DNA from: Hydractinia symbiolongicarpus
Lineage: Eukaryota > Cnidaria > Hydrozoa > Anthoathecata > Hydractiniidae
Direction of reading: 5' to 3'
DNA: 64,000 nucleotides
Assembly: GCF_029227915.1 (NCBI RefSeq)
Contig: NC_079889.1
Location: forward strand, 6,884,001-6,948,000
The notes beneath the pieces were generated by a model. That model ran no database searches. It saw nothing but the letters and a program-made list of their open reading frames with translations, and was not told the DNA's origin. Shown in pieces: positions 29,101 through 40,573 of this stretch (within the stretch, counting starts at the first letter, position 1; the number at the start of each line of letters is the position of its first letter). Position numbers and translations under genes: made by a program.

Positions 29101-30810
29101 ATATGGCCTTTTGCAGTCTAATAAAGGCCTCACACGTAGATCACGTGTTTCCATCTGCCTGCGCAGGTTACCATTGTACTATTCCATCCAGTCTCAATGC
29201 GCTACAACGATCCAAGAGGTTTTCCTAAGCGCCATGGCCCTACAACACTCCTAACTACGTGCACAGTCCATCAAAGGCTGTAATATGGCCTTTTGCAGTC
29301 TAATAAAGGCTTCACAAATAAATCACGTGGTTTCACCTGCCTGCACAGGTTACCGTTGAACTATTCCTAACAGTCTCAATGCACTACAACGTTCCAAGAG
29401 GTTTTTCTTGGCGCTGTGGCCTTAAAACACTCTTAACTACGTGCACAGTCCTATAAAGGCCGCAATATGGCCTTTTTCAGTCTAATAAAGGCCGCAGACG
29501 TAAATCACGCGGTTTCAGCTGCCTGCGCAGCTTACCATGGCTGTAATATAGCCTTTTGCAGTCTAATAAAGGCCTCACACGTAGATCACGTGTTTCCATC
29601 TGCCTGCGCAGCTTACCATTGGACTATTCCTTCCAGTCTCAATGCGCTACAACGTCCCAAGTGGTTCTCCTTAGCGCTGTGGCCTTATAACACTCTTAAC
29701 TACGTGCACAGTCCATTAAAGGCTGCAATAAGGCCTTTTGCAGTCTAATAAAGGCCGTAGACGTAAATCACGCGGTTTCAGCTGCCTGCGCAGGTTACCA
29801 TTGTACTAGTCGTTCCAGTCTCAATGCGCTACAACGTCCCAAGTCGTTTTCATTGGCGCCGTTGCTTTAGAACACTCTTAACTACGTTCACAGTCCTATA
29901 AAGGCTGTAATATGGCCTTTTGCAGTCTAATAAAGGCTTCACAAATAAATCACGTGGTTTCACCTGCCTGCGCAGGTTACCGTCGGACTATTCCTTACAT
30001 TCTCAATGCACTACAACGTTCCAAGAGGTTTTCCTTGGCGCTGTGGCCTTACAACACTCTTAACTACGTGCACAGTCCTATAAAGGCCGTAATATGGCCT
30101 TTTGCAGTCCAATAAAGGCCGTAGACGTAAATCACGCGGTTTCAGCTGCCTGCGCAGCTTACCATGGCTGTAATATGGCCTTTTGCTGTCTAATAAAGGC
30201 CTCACACGTAGATCACGTGTTTCCACCTGCCTGCGCAGGTTACCATTGTACTATTCCATCCAGTCTCACTGCACTACAACGTTCCAAGAGGTTTTCCTTA
30301 GCGCCATGGCCTTACAACACTTCTAACTACGTGCACAGTCCTATAAAGGCCGTAATATGGCCTTTTGCAGTCTAATAAAGGCCTCACACGTAGATCACGT
30401 GGTTCCATCTGCCTGCGCAGGTTACCATTGGACTAGTTGTTCCAGTCTCAATGCTCTACAACGTCCCAAGTCATTTTCACTAGCGCCGTCGACTTAGAAC
30501 GCTCTTAACTACGTGCACAGTCCTATAAAGGCTGTAATATGGCCTTTTGCAGTCTAATAAAGGCCTCACACGTAAATCACGTGGCTCCATCTGCCTGCGC
30601 AGGTTACCATTGGACTATTCTTTCCAGTCTCGATGCGCTACAACGTTCCAAGTGGTTCTCCTTAGCGCTGTGGCCTTAGAACGCTCTTAACTATGTGCAC
30701 AGTCCTATAACGGCTGTAATATGGCCTTTTGTAGTCTAATAAAGGCATCACACGTAAATCACGTGGTTCCATCTGCCTGTGCAGGTTACCATTGGACTAT
30801 TCCTTCCAGT
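26182..30810. repeat. Satellite segment duplicated on the other side of the island
   Basis: This 4.6-kb stretch matches 57,672-62,300 at a constant offset of 31,490 bp. Rare variants are shared, such as CTTAACTGCGAGCAC (26,544 and 58,034) and TAGATCTATGGTTCC (26,976 and 58,466). Only isolated base differences were seen, for example TGTGACC versus TGTGGCC near 28,870 and 60,360, so the copy is recent. Confidence 0.9.
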
Positions 30811-33800
30811 CTCAATACGCTACAACGTCCCAAGTGGTTCTCCTTAGCGCTGTGGCCTTGTAACACTCTTAACTACGTGCACAGTCCATTAAAGGCTGTA
30901 ATAAGGTCTTTTGCAGTCTAATAAAGGCTTCACATATAAATCACGTGGTTTCACCTGCCTGCGCAGGTTACCGTTGGACTATTCCTTACAGTCTCAATGC
31001 ACTACAACGTTCCAAGAGATTTTCCTTAGCGCCATGGCCTTACAACACTCTCAACTACGTGCACAGTCCATTAAAGGCTGTAATAAGGCCTTTTGCAGTC
31101 TAATAAAGGCTTCACAAATAAATCACGTGGTTTCACCTGCCTGCGCAGGTTACCGTTGGACTATTCCTTACAGTCTCAATGCACTACAACGTTCCAAGAG
31201 ATTTTCCTTAGCGCCATGGCCTTACAACACTCTCAACTACGTGCACAGTCCATTAAAGGCTGTAATAAGGCCTTTTGCAGTCTAATAAAGGCTTCACAAA
31301 TAAATCACGTGGTTTCACCTGTCTGCGCAGGTTACCGTTGGACTATTCCTTACAGTCTCAATACACTACAACGTTCCAAGAGGTTTTCCTTGGCGCTGTG
31401 GCCTTACAAAACTCTTAACTACGTGCACAGTCCTATAAAGGCCGTAATATGGCCTTTTGCAGTCCAATAAAGGTCGCAGACGTAAATCATGCGGTTTCAG
31501 CTGCCTGCGCAGGTTACCATTGTACTAGTCGTTCCAGTCTCAATGCGCTACAACGTCCCAAGTCGTTCTCATTAGCGCCGTTGCCTTAGAACACTCTTAA
31601 CTACGTTCCCAGTCCTATAAAGGCTGTAATATGGCCTTTTGCAGTCTAATAAAGGCCTCACACGTAGATCACGTGGTTCCATCTGTCTGCGCAGGTTACC
31701 ATTGTACTATTCCTTACAGTCTCAATGCGCTACAACGATCCAAGAGGTTTTCCTTGGCGCTGTGGCCTTACAACACTCTTATTTACGTGCACAGTCCTAT
31801 AAAGGCTGTAATACGGCCTTTTGCAGTCTAATAAAGGCTTCACAAATAAATCACGTGGTTTCACCTGCCTGCGCAGGTTACCGTTGGACTATTCCTTACA
31901 TTCTCAATGCACTACAACGTTCCAAGAGGTTTTCCTTGGCGCTGTGGCCTTACAACACTCTTAACTACGTGCACAGTCCTATAAAGGCCGTAATATGGCC
32001 TTTTGCAGTCCAATAAAGGCCGTAGACGTAAATCACGCGGTTTCAGCTGCCTGCGCAGGTTACCATTGTACTAGTCGTTCCAGTCTCAATGCGCTACAAC
32101 GTCCTAAGTCATTTTCATCAGCGCCATCGCCTTAGAACGCTCTTAACTACGTGCACAATCCTATAAAGGCTGTAATATGGCCTTTTGCAGTCTAATAAAG
32201 GCCTCACACGTAGATCACGTGGTTCCATTTGCCTGCGCAGCTTACCATTGGACTATTCCTTCCAGTCTCAATGCGCTACAACGTCCTAAGTCATTTTCAT
32301 CAGCGCCATCGCCTTACAACGCTCTTAACTACGTGCACAATCCTATAAAGGCTGTAATATGGCCTTTTGCAGTCTAATAAAGGCCTCAAATGTAGATCAC
32401 TTGGTTCCATCTGCCTGCGCAGGTTACCATTGTACTATTTCTTCCAGTCTCAATGCACTACAACGTTCAAAGAGGTTTTTCTTAGCGCCATGGACTTACA
32501 ACACTCTTAACTACGTGCACAGTCCTATAAAGGCCGCAATATGGCCTTTTTCAGTCTAATAAAGGCCGGAGACGTAAATCACGCGGTATCAGCTGCCTGC
32601 GCAGCTTACCATGGCTGTAATATGGCCTTTTGCAGTCTAATAAAGGCCTCACACGTAAATCAGGTGGTTCCATCTGCCTGCGCAGCTTACCATTGGACTA
32701 TTCCTTCCAGTCTCAATGCGCTACAACGTTCCAAGAGGCTTTCCTAAGCGCCATGGCCTTACAACACTCTTAACTACGTGCACAGTCCTATAAAGGCTGT
32801 AATATGGCCTTTTGCAGTCCAATAAAGGCTGCAGACGTAAATCACGTGGTTTCACCTGCCTGTGCAGGTTAGCATTGGACTAGTTGTTCCAGTCTCAATG
32901 CGCTACAACGTCCCAATTCATTTTCATTAGCGCGGTCGCCTTAGAACGCTCTTAAGTACGTGCACAGTTCTATAAAGGCTGTAATATGGCCTTTTGCAGT
33001 CTAATAAAGGTCTCAAAAGTAAATCACGTGGCTCCATCTGCCTGCGCAGGTTACCATTGGACTATTCCTTCCAGTCTCAATGCGGTACAACGTTCCAAGT
33101 GGTTCTCCTTAGCGCTGTGGCCTTAGAACGCTCTTAACTACGTGCACAGTCCTATAAAGGCTGTAATATGGCATTTTGCAGTCTAATAAAGGTCGCAGAC
33201 GTAAATCACGCGGTTTCAGCTGCCTGCACAGCTTACCATTGGACTATTCCTTCCAGTCTCAACGCGCTACAACGTTCCAAGAGGTTTTCCTAAGCGCCAT
33301 GGCCTTACAACACTCTTAACTACGTGCACAGTCCTATAAAGGCTGTAATATGGCCTTTTGCAGTCCAATAAAGGCTGCAGACGTAAATCACGTGGTTTCA
33401 CCTGCCTGCGCAGGTTAGCATTGGACTAGTTGTTCCAGTCTCAATGCGCTACAACGTTCCAAGTGGTTCTCCTTAGCGCTGTGGCCTTAGAACGCTCTTG
33501 ACTATGTGCACAGTCCTATAAAGGCTGTAATATGGCCTTTTGCAGTCTTATAAAGGCCTCACACGTAAATCACGTGGTTCCATCTGCCTGCGCAGGTTAC
33601 CATTGTACTATTTCTTCCAGTCTCAATGTACTACAGCGTTCAAAGAGGTTTTCCTTAGCGCCATGGCCTTACAACACTCTTAACTACGTGCACAGTCCTA
33701 TAAAGGCCGCAATATGGCCTTTTGCAGTCCAACAAAGGCCGCAGACGTAAATCACGCGGTTTCAGCTGCCTGCGCAGGTTACCATTGGACTAATCGTTCC

Positions 33801-36800
33801 AATCTCAATGCGCTACAACGTCCCAAGTCGTTTTCATTAGCGCCGTTCCCTTAGTACACTCTTAACTACCTTCACAGTCCTATAAAGGCTGTAATATGGC
33901 ATTTTGCAGTCTAATAAAGGACTCACACGTAGATCACGTGGTTCCATCTGCCTGCGCAGGTTACCATTGGACTAGTTGTTCCAATCTCAATGCGCTACAA
34001 CGTCCCAAGTCATTTTCATTAGCGCCGACGACTTAGAACGCGCTTAACTACGTGCACAGTCCTATAAAGTCTGTAATATGGCCTTTTGCAGTCTAATAAA
34101 GGCCTCACACGTAGATCACGTGGTTGTATCTGCCTGCGCAGGTTACCATTGTACTATTTTTTCCCGTCTCAATGCGCTACAACGTCCCAAGTCATTTTCC
34201 TTAGCGCCATGGCCTTACAACACTCTTAACTACGTGCACAGTCCTATAAAGGCTGTAATATGGCATTTTGCAGTCTAATAAAGGCCTCACACGTAGATCA
34301 CGTGGTTCCATCTGCCTGCGCAGGTTACCATTGGACTAGTTGTTCCAGTCTCAATGCTCTACAACGTCCCAAGTCATTTTCACTAGCGCCGTCAACTTAG
34401 AACCCTCTTAACTACGTGCCCAGTCCTATAAAGGCTGTAATATGGCCTTTTTTGCAGTCTAATAAAGGCCTCACACGTAAATCACGTGCCTCCATCTGCC
34501 TGCGCAGGTTACCATTGGACTATTCTTCCCAGTTTCATTGCGCTACAACGTTCCAAGTGGTTCTCCTTAGCGCTGTGGCCTTAGAGCGCTCTTAACTATG
34601 TGCACAGTCCTATAAAGGCTGTAATATGGCCTTTTGCAGTCTAATAAAGGCCTCACACGTAAATCACGTGGTTCCATCTGCCGGTGCAGGTTACCATTGG
34701 ACTATTCCTTCCAGTCTCAATGCGCTACAACGTCCCAAGTGGTTCTCCTTAGCGCTGTGACCTTAGAACACTCTTAACTACGTGCACAGTCCATTAAAGG
34801 CTGTAATAAGGCCTTTTGCAGTCTAATAAAGGCTTCACAAATAAATCACGTGGTTTCACCTTCCTGCGCAGGTTACCGTTGGACTATTCCTTACAGTCTC
34901 AATGCACTACAACGTTCCAAGAGGTTTTCCTTAGCGCTGTGGCCTTACAAAACTTTTAACTACTTGCACAGTCCTACAAAGGCCGTAATATGGCCTTTTG
35001 CAGTCTAATAAAGGCTTCACAAATAAATCACGTGGTTTCACCTTCCTGCGCAGGTTACCGTTGGACTATTCCTTACAGTCTCAATGCGCTACAACGTCCC
35101 AAGTCGTTTTCATTAGCGCCGTTGCCTTACAACACTCTTAACTACGTGCACAGTCCTATAAAGGCTGTAATATGGCATTTTGCAGTCTAATAAAGGCCTC
35201 ACACGCAGATCACGTGGTTCCATCTGCCTGCGCAGGTTACCATTGGACTAGTTGTTCCAGTCTCAATGCTCTACAACGTCCCAAGTCATTTTCACTAGCG
35301 CCGTCGACTTAGAACGCTCTTAACTACGTGCCCAGTCCTATAAAGGCTGTAATATGGCCTTTTTTGCAGTCTAATAAAGGCCTCACACGTAAATCACGTG
35401 CCTCCATCTGCCTGCGCAGGTTACCATTGGACTATTCTTCCCAGTCTCAATGCGCTACAACGTTCCAAGTGGTTCTCCTTAGCGCTGTGGCCTTAGAACG
35501 CTCTTAACTATGTGCACAGTCCTATAAAGGCTGTAATATGGCCTTTTGCAGTCTAATAAAGGCCTCACACGTAAATCACGTGGTTCCATCTGCCGGTGCA
35601 GGTTACCATTGGACTATTCCTTCCAGTCTCAATGCGCTACAACGTCCCAAGTGGTTCTCCTTAGCGCTGTGGCCTTAGAACACTCTTAACTACGTGCACA
35701 GTCCATTAAAGGCTGTAATATGGCCTTTTGCAGTCTAATAAAGGCTTCACAAATAAATCACGTGGTTTCACCTTCCTGCGCAGGTTACCGTTGGACTATT
35801 CCTTACAGTCTCAATGCACTACAACGTTCCAAGAGGTTTTCCTTGGCGCTGTGGCCTTACAAAACTCTTAACTACGTGCACAGTCCTATAAAGGCCGTAA
35901 TATGGCCTTTTGCAGTCTAATAAAGGCTTCACAAATAAATCACGTGGTTTCGCCTTCCTGCGCAGGTTGCCGTTGGACTATTCCTTACAGTCTCAATGCA
36001 CTACAACGTTCCAAGAGGTTTTCCTTGGCGCTGTGGCCTTACAAAACTCTTAACTACGTGCACGGTCCTATAAAGGCCGTAATATGGCCTTTTGCAGTCC
36101 AATAAAGGCCGCAGACGTAAATCACGCGGTTTCAGCTGCCTGCGCAGGTTACCATTGTACTAGTCGTTCCAGTCTCAATGCGCTACAACGTCCCCAGTCG
36201 TTTTCATTAGCGCCGTTGCCTTAGAACACTCTTAACTACGTGCACAGTCCTATAAAGGCTGTAATATGGCCTTTTGCAGTCTAATAAAGGCCTCACACGT
36301 AGATCACGTGTTTCCATCTGCCTGCGCAGGTTACCATTGTACTATTCCATCCAGTCTCAATGCACTACAACGTTCCAAGAGATTTTCCTTAGCGCCATGG
36401 CCTTACAACACTCTTAACTACGTGCACAGTCCTATAATGGCTGTAATATGGCCTTTTGCAGTCTAATAAAGGCTTCACAATTAAATCACGTGTTTTCACC
36501 TGCCTGCGCAGGTTACCATTGGACTATTCCTTCCAGTCTCAATGCGCTACAACGTCCCAAGTGGTTCTCCTTAGCGCTGTGGCCTTAGAACACTCTTAAC
36601 TACGTGCACAGTCCATTAAAGGCTGTAATATGGCCTTTTGCAGTCTAATAAAGGCCTCACACGTAAATCACGTGGTTCCATCTGCCTGTGCAGGTTACCA
36701 TTGTACTATTCCATCCAGTCTCACTGCGCTACAACGTCCCAAGTGGTTCTCCTTAGCGCTGTGGCCTTAGAACACTCTTAACTACGTGCACAGGCCTTTT

Positions 36801-37362
36801 GCAGTCTAGTAAAGGCCTCACACGTAGATCACGTGTTTCCATCTGCCTGCGCAGGTTACCATTGTACTATTCCATCCAGTCTCAATGCACTACAACGTTC
36901 CAAGAGATTTTCCTTAGCGCCATGGCCTTACAACACTCTTAACTACGTGCACAGTCCTATAATGGCTGTAATATGGCCTTTTGCAGTCTAATAAAGGCTT
37001 CACAATTAAATCACGTGTTTTCACCTGCCTGCGCAGGTTACCATTGGACTATTCCTTACAGTCTCAATGCACTACAACGTTCCAAGAGGTTTTCCTTGGC
37101 GCTGTGGCCTTACAAAACTCTTAAGTACGTGCACAGTCTTATAAAGGCCGTAATATGGCCTTTTGCAGTCCAATAATGGCCGCAGACGTAAGTCACGCGG
37201 TTTCAGCTGCCTGCGCAGGTTACCATTGTACTAGTCGTTCCAGTCTCAATGCGCTACAACGTCCCGAGTCGTTATCATTAGCGCCGTTGCCTTAGAACAC
37301 TCTTAACTACGTTCGCAGTCCTATAAATGCTGTAATATGGCCTTTTGCAGTCTAATAAAGAC

Positions 37363-37799
37363 CTGATAGTCTTGTGAGCTATTCCAGAGACTAAAAGCGT
37401 AAGTTGGCAATAATCAACGTAGACATTAAGTTATATATAATAACATAAAATTGATTAAAACATTTACTATTCATGAAATGTTTTTTTAACTCCCTTTAAT
37501 TATACGCTAGAGAAGAAATGAATCGGCACGTGCGTGAAACAATAAAATGTCTTAATTAAACGCTGGTGTGGCAAAAGAGGTAATCAAAATGTTGAACACA
37601 CAAAAGATAAGTCTCCAGAGCTACCCTCAACGGAACGCAAAACGCACGAATCATAGGTGTTCAACGTGTTCGTTCCATCAAGCACCAAACTTACAAAAGA
37701 TCTGCTAAAATTGTTAGAAGCTCTCTTGATAGAAAAATGTGTGAGAGCTTTAATGAATATTTTTTGGTAAAGTGACCAACAATTTTTATCAATAACGAT
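37363..37799. other. AT-rich island edge, no gene seen
   Basis: The satellite stops and AT-rich, non-repetitive DNA follows. No reading frame or recognisable element was found up to the 3' part of the Penelope-like remnant. Confidence 0.6.
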
Positions 37800-39115
37800 A
37801 TATTTCGACTTTTATAGTTGTCATCAGGTAAAATCTAAAATAATAGTTAATACAGATTAAAACAAAAGTATCTACAACATACGTTCACTATACTAAAAAA
37901 TATTAAAATGATATTAAAATTTTATCAAAAGAGTGTGACTTTTAAACTCGTCTTTTGTATTTAACGATGGTTTAATGTCATTTATAAAAAGAGCTTCCAA
38001 AATCAATAAGTGCCGTTGAGACTTCAAGGTCGATAAAATTTTAACTTTTCCATTGATAGTATACATTCGCAGCTATTAAAATGTAAGCCCACCGGACTGG
38101 AAACTCTTGAATGCTCCTTTATGAGGGTGATAAGATGCCACTGACATAGCGCGAATTACATCGCAACAAATTTCATAGACCACACCACTTTTAAAGGCCT
38201 TATCAACTGGTTGTTTCAGGGAAGGAAGAACAGTTTTCAACTTTCTTAACCATGTAATATCTTTTTAGCTTTCTCTAAACTTTCGTTTATATATGACCAT
38301 GTACTACAAGCTCTAATTATCCGATGTACCATTCCTGTCACCAGGCATGGAAGTTCATTAATAAACCTGTGTCCGTCTTTTTGCTATACCAAGTTGACTC
38401 AAGCAATCCATTTTGTTTACGGTAATTAACATATCTAAGAACGGCAATTCAACGTTTCTTTCATTTCCAACCGTAAATTTTAATGATGGATGAAGATTGT
38501 TGATATTCTGTAACACGTTTTCAATCTGGTTCATCTTTATATTTCTCAAATAATCATTCATATATCTTGCAAATAGACTAGCATCACCTTTTACGATCTT
38601 ATCAAATTTGTGCATCCAGCCGTTTGCGCGAGGAGGGGCTCCCATCGCTAAACCATCAACTTAGCGGTAGTAACCATCGTTTGTTAACATAATAACGTTA
38701 CAGCTACAAATCTTGAGCAATTTTGTGAAAGTTATTTTATCAACTAGAGTATAATAACTGTGCACTCTTCGATGGCTTCATATACAGGTACATTTGTATA
38801 CAGAGATGTTACGTCAAAACTAATAAGCTGTTCACCCTCTTTATGGTCTTTAAACTATCCGCAATGCTTTTCGTAGAATAGTTTGTTTTGCATTCATCTA
38901 CTACAGAAAGCCATTCAGCTACTTGGTTTGCAATATTAAAATAGGCAGAGCCTGGCATTGATAGGACTGGGTCGTACTGGAACTGGTGGTTGACTGCCAA
39001 TAGGCTTCAGCTTATTGTACAAACTTCGGGAAATTTTATTTTGATTCTTCAATGATTTCAGCAATGTTATGACTCGTTCTTCCTCTTTTAGTATGGGACT
39101 TTAATGAATACCTTA
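37800..39115 (-). pseudogene. Decayed Penelope-like retroelement (reverse transcriptase remnant)
   Basis: Read on the minus strand, blocks occur in the order expected of a Penelope-like reverse transcriptase, but in shifting frames with stops. They are an N-terminal block with NKISRSLYNKLKPIGSQPP near 39,060; VLSMPGSAYFNIANQVAEWL near 38,950; DGLAMGAPP near 38,645; the catalytic box ARYMNDYL near 38,560 (the usual Y-x-DD is Y-M-N-D here); FLDMLI near 38,425; and RACSTWSYINESLEKAKKIL near 38,290. The tail reaches about 37,800, where a CTGATGA...GAAA motif recalls the hammerhead-like ends of this class. No intact GIY-YIG endonuclease was found. The copy is dead: stops and frameshifts interrupt it and one catalytic aspartate is replaced by asparagine. 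Confidence 0.8.
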
Positions 39116-39609
39116 AAATAAATTGCTTGCAAAATCCACACGTAATAATAACTTCTTCATGTGAAGGTATCAGTAACCTTTTATTAGCCGTTTAAACTTT
39201 GTTTAATTTTTTAAATTGCTGAGTCAGCAGATAATTTTTATTGACTTCTGTTTTAAAACAAACCTTGGGTTGCTTGTATCAAAAGGCGGTGCGGAAAACT
39301 TTGATACTCTTGTCACAAAATACATGTTTGAGTACCTGAAGAAAAATAAATCAGTGGGAGAGTCCCCCAACAATATCGACCCTCTTTTAACCCCCCCCCC
39401 CCCCCCCAGCTGCCATCATCAGTCAGTTCCGCAGTATATGGTGACCCTTCCAAGAGAAAAGCAAAAATCAACGAACGCACCTATTTCAACTTTCAGTGAC
39501 ATTATAACATATTACCTTACAAGTTGTATTTTTGTTGTTACTTTTTCAAAATATTTAACAAAGATAATTCTGATTTTTTAACCACCCGCCATTGTTATCA
39601 TTGATTTGA
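39116..39609. other. Spacer with a 17-base poly-C run
   Basis: Between the Penelope-like and Harbinger remnants. It contains 17 consecutive C at 39,391-39,407. A 121-codon plus-strand frame (39,216-39,581) spans the run and resembles nothing known to me; it may be a remnant of a Harbinger accessory gene or chance. Confidence 0.45.
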
Positions 39610-40019
39610 TAAAGGCTAAAATTCAGCATCGTAGTTTTGAGCAACTAGCACATCATTTGGATTAACTACCTCTTGTCTAATTTCACAAAAGTTATGTAGT
39701 AGAAAAAAACAGGAATGAATTACAACAGAAAGTCCTTAAGATTTATGTCCATTTCTCTCCTTAAACAGCCAAACCGAGCTTTTAATCGCCCAAATGCGCA
39801 CTCGACAGCTATTCTTGCTGAGGATAAACGTTGACCAAAAAAAAACGTTCGCTAGAGTTCTTCCCCCTTTCGAAAATTCCATCATTAAAAATAGTAGTAA
39901 AGGATATGCTGGGTCTCCTAACATGAAAACTGGTACTGCAGACTCCCCTTCGACAATGGTTCTTTCGCATTTTTGGATAGTTCCATCTCTAAACAATTCA
40001 TTTAAGGTAGAATTTACAA

Positions 40020-40157
40020 TCTACATTATTATACCCGTATACGTCTGTCTGTCTGTCACGTAAAATGGTAGCTTAGCTGCTCAAGTAGCGAGACGCACGC
40101 AATGCGGTAAAAAAGGACGGGCGAACCCGTGGATTTTTCCACGGGCAACAGACTAGT
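40020..40157. mobile_element. Short insertion with hairpin, possible SINE/MITE fragment
   Basis: Interrupts the Harbinger reading between two conserved blocks. It has a GTCT run (about 40,043-40,057) and a hairpin CCCGTGGA / TCCACGGG with a TTTT loop at 40,126-40,145. The tail recalls a dispersed invertebrate repeat, from memory only. Confidence 0.45.
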
Positions 40158-40246
40158 TTGATGTAAAATTACCCTTTCTGCTGGCATAATATGTTGGCCT
40201 TTTTGATTTTCATGTACGTACCGTTAACAGCACCGATACATTAGGC

Positions 40247-40251
40247 GAAAC
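40247..40251. repeat. Target-site duplication, left copy (GAAAC)
   Basis: GAAAC directly before the left inverted repeat; the same five bases follow the right one. It lies within the Harbinger remnant. Confidence 0.7.
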
Positions 40252-40573
40252 AAAGATAGGAAAAGGCCGATCCTAGGACAATCATGTCAAATAAGCGTGC
40301 ATATCCGTTAAATCAACGTAAAAAGGCCCATACCACCCCTTAGCGATTAATATTCCGTACCATTCCACGTCAAATTATAGATCATCCACGTTAAATCAAC
40401 GATAAAAGAGTCCATAAAATCCATGAGCACTTTACCACTTTACGTTAAATTATGGATCATCCACGTCAAATCAACGATATCTGTCCAAAACCCCCTCCCA
40501 CCCCCTCCCCGTCCCATGGGTCCCTCCCCACCCTCCCCTGCCGTGTCTCCAAATTATAGTGATATGTGTCTAT
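40252..40573 (+). repeat. Left terminal inverted repeat of the Maverick
   Basis: Starts AAAGATAGGAAAAGGC and runs to GATATGTGTCTAT, the reverse complement of the right end. It contains a C-rich stretch (40,490-40,540) and three degenerate copies of a subrepeat with GTTAAATCAACG and TCAAATTATAGATC. The stop and last residues of the polymerase gene lie inside it. Confidence 0.93.

Larger units (their letters stand above)
1..37362. repeat. Left satellite array, unit about 182 bp, roughly 205 copies
   Basis: Head-to-tail copies of one unit of about 182 bp in constant orientation; equivalent sites recur at multiples of 182 (for example the unit starts at 715, 1261 and 1625). Each unit has ATGGCCTTTTGCAGTC, a CACGTG core, the dyad CCTGCGCAGG, CAATGCGCTACAACG and TATAAAGGC. 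At least three monomer types alternate, recognisable from CACACGTAAATCACGTGG, CACAAATAAATCACGTGG and CAGACGTAAATCACGCGG. The array enters the window already running and stops mid-unit near 37,362. The short reading frame in each unit shifts frame at each junction (182 is not a multiple of 3) and is broken in most copies, so it is not called coding. Length and organisation would suit a centromeric or pericentromeric satellite, which is inference. Confidence 0.97.
39610..40251 (-). pseudogene. PIF/Harbinger transposase remnant, C-terminal part
   Basis: Minus-strand blocks match the DDE nuclease of PIF/Harbinger (HARBI1-like) transposases: CIGAVNGTYMKIKKANILC near 40,215 (the first catalytic Asp is replaced by Asn in the expected GAxDGT); NSTLNELFRDG near 40,000; VFMLGDPAYPLLLFLM near 39,920 with the second Asp in GDPAYP; SARIAVECAFGRLKARF near 39,805 with the catalytic Glu; and CFLLHNFCEIRQEVVNPND near 39,680. 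Blocks lie in different frames, so the gene is dead. A short insertion (about 40,020-40,157) separates the first two blocks. The upstream part lies on the far side of the Maverick at 55,347 onward: the Maverick landed in this gene. Confidence 0.85.

Noticed and set aside
30011-30226. Minus-strand 71-codon frame in the satellite (repeated at 61,501)
   Set aside because: It lies wholly in satellite monomers and exists twice only because the block is duplicated.
1-37362. Possible CRISPR-like array because of regular repeats
   Set aside because: Units are directly abutting 182-bp monomers with no unique spacers, in a eukaryotic context.
39216-39581. 121-codon plus-strand frame containing a proline run
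   Set aside because: It depends on the 17-base C run, matches no known family, and lies between two dead transposons; kept only as a note.
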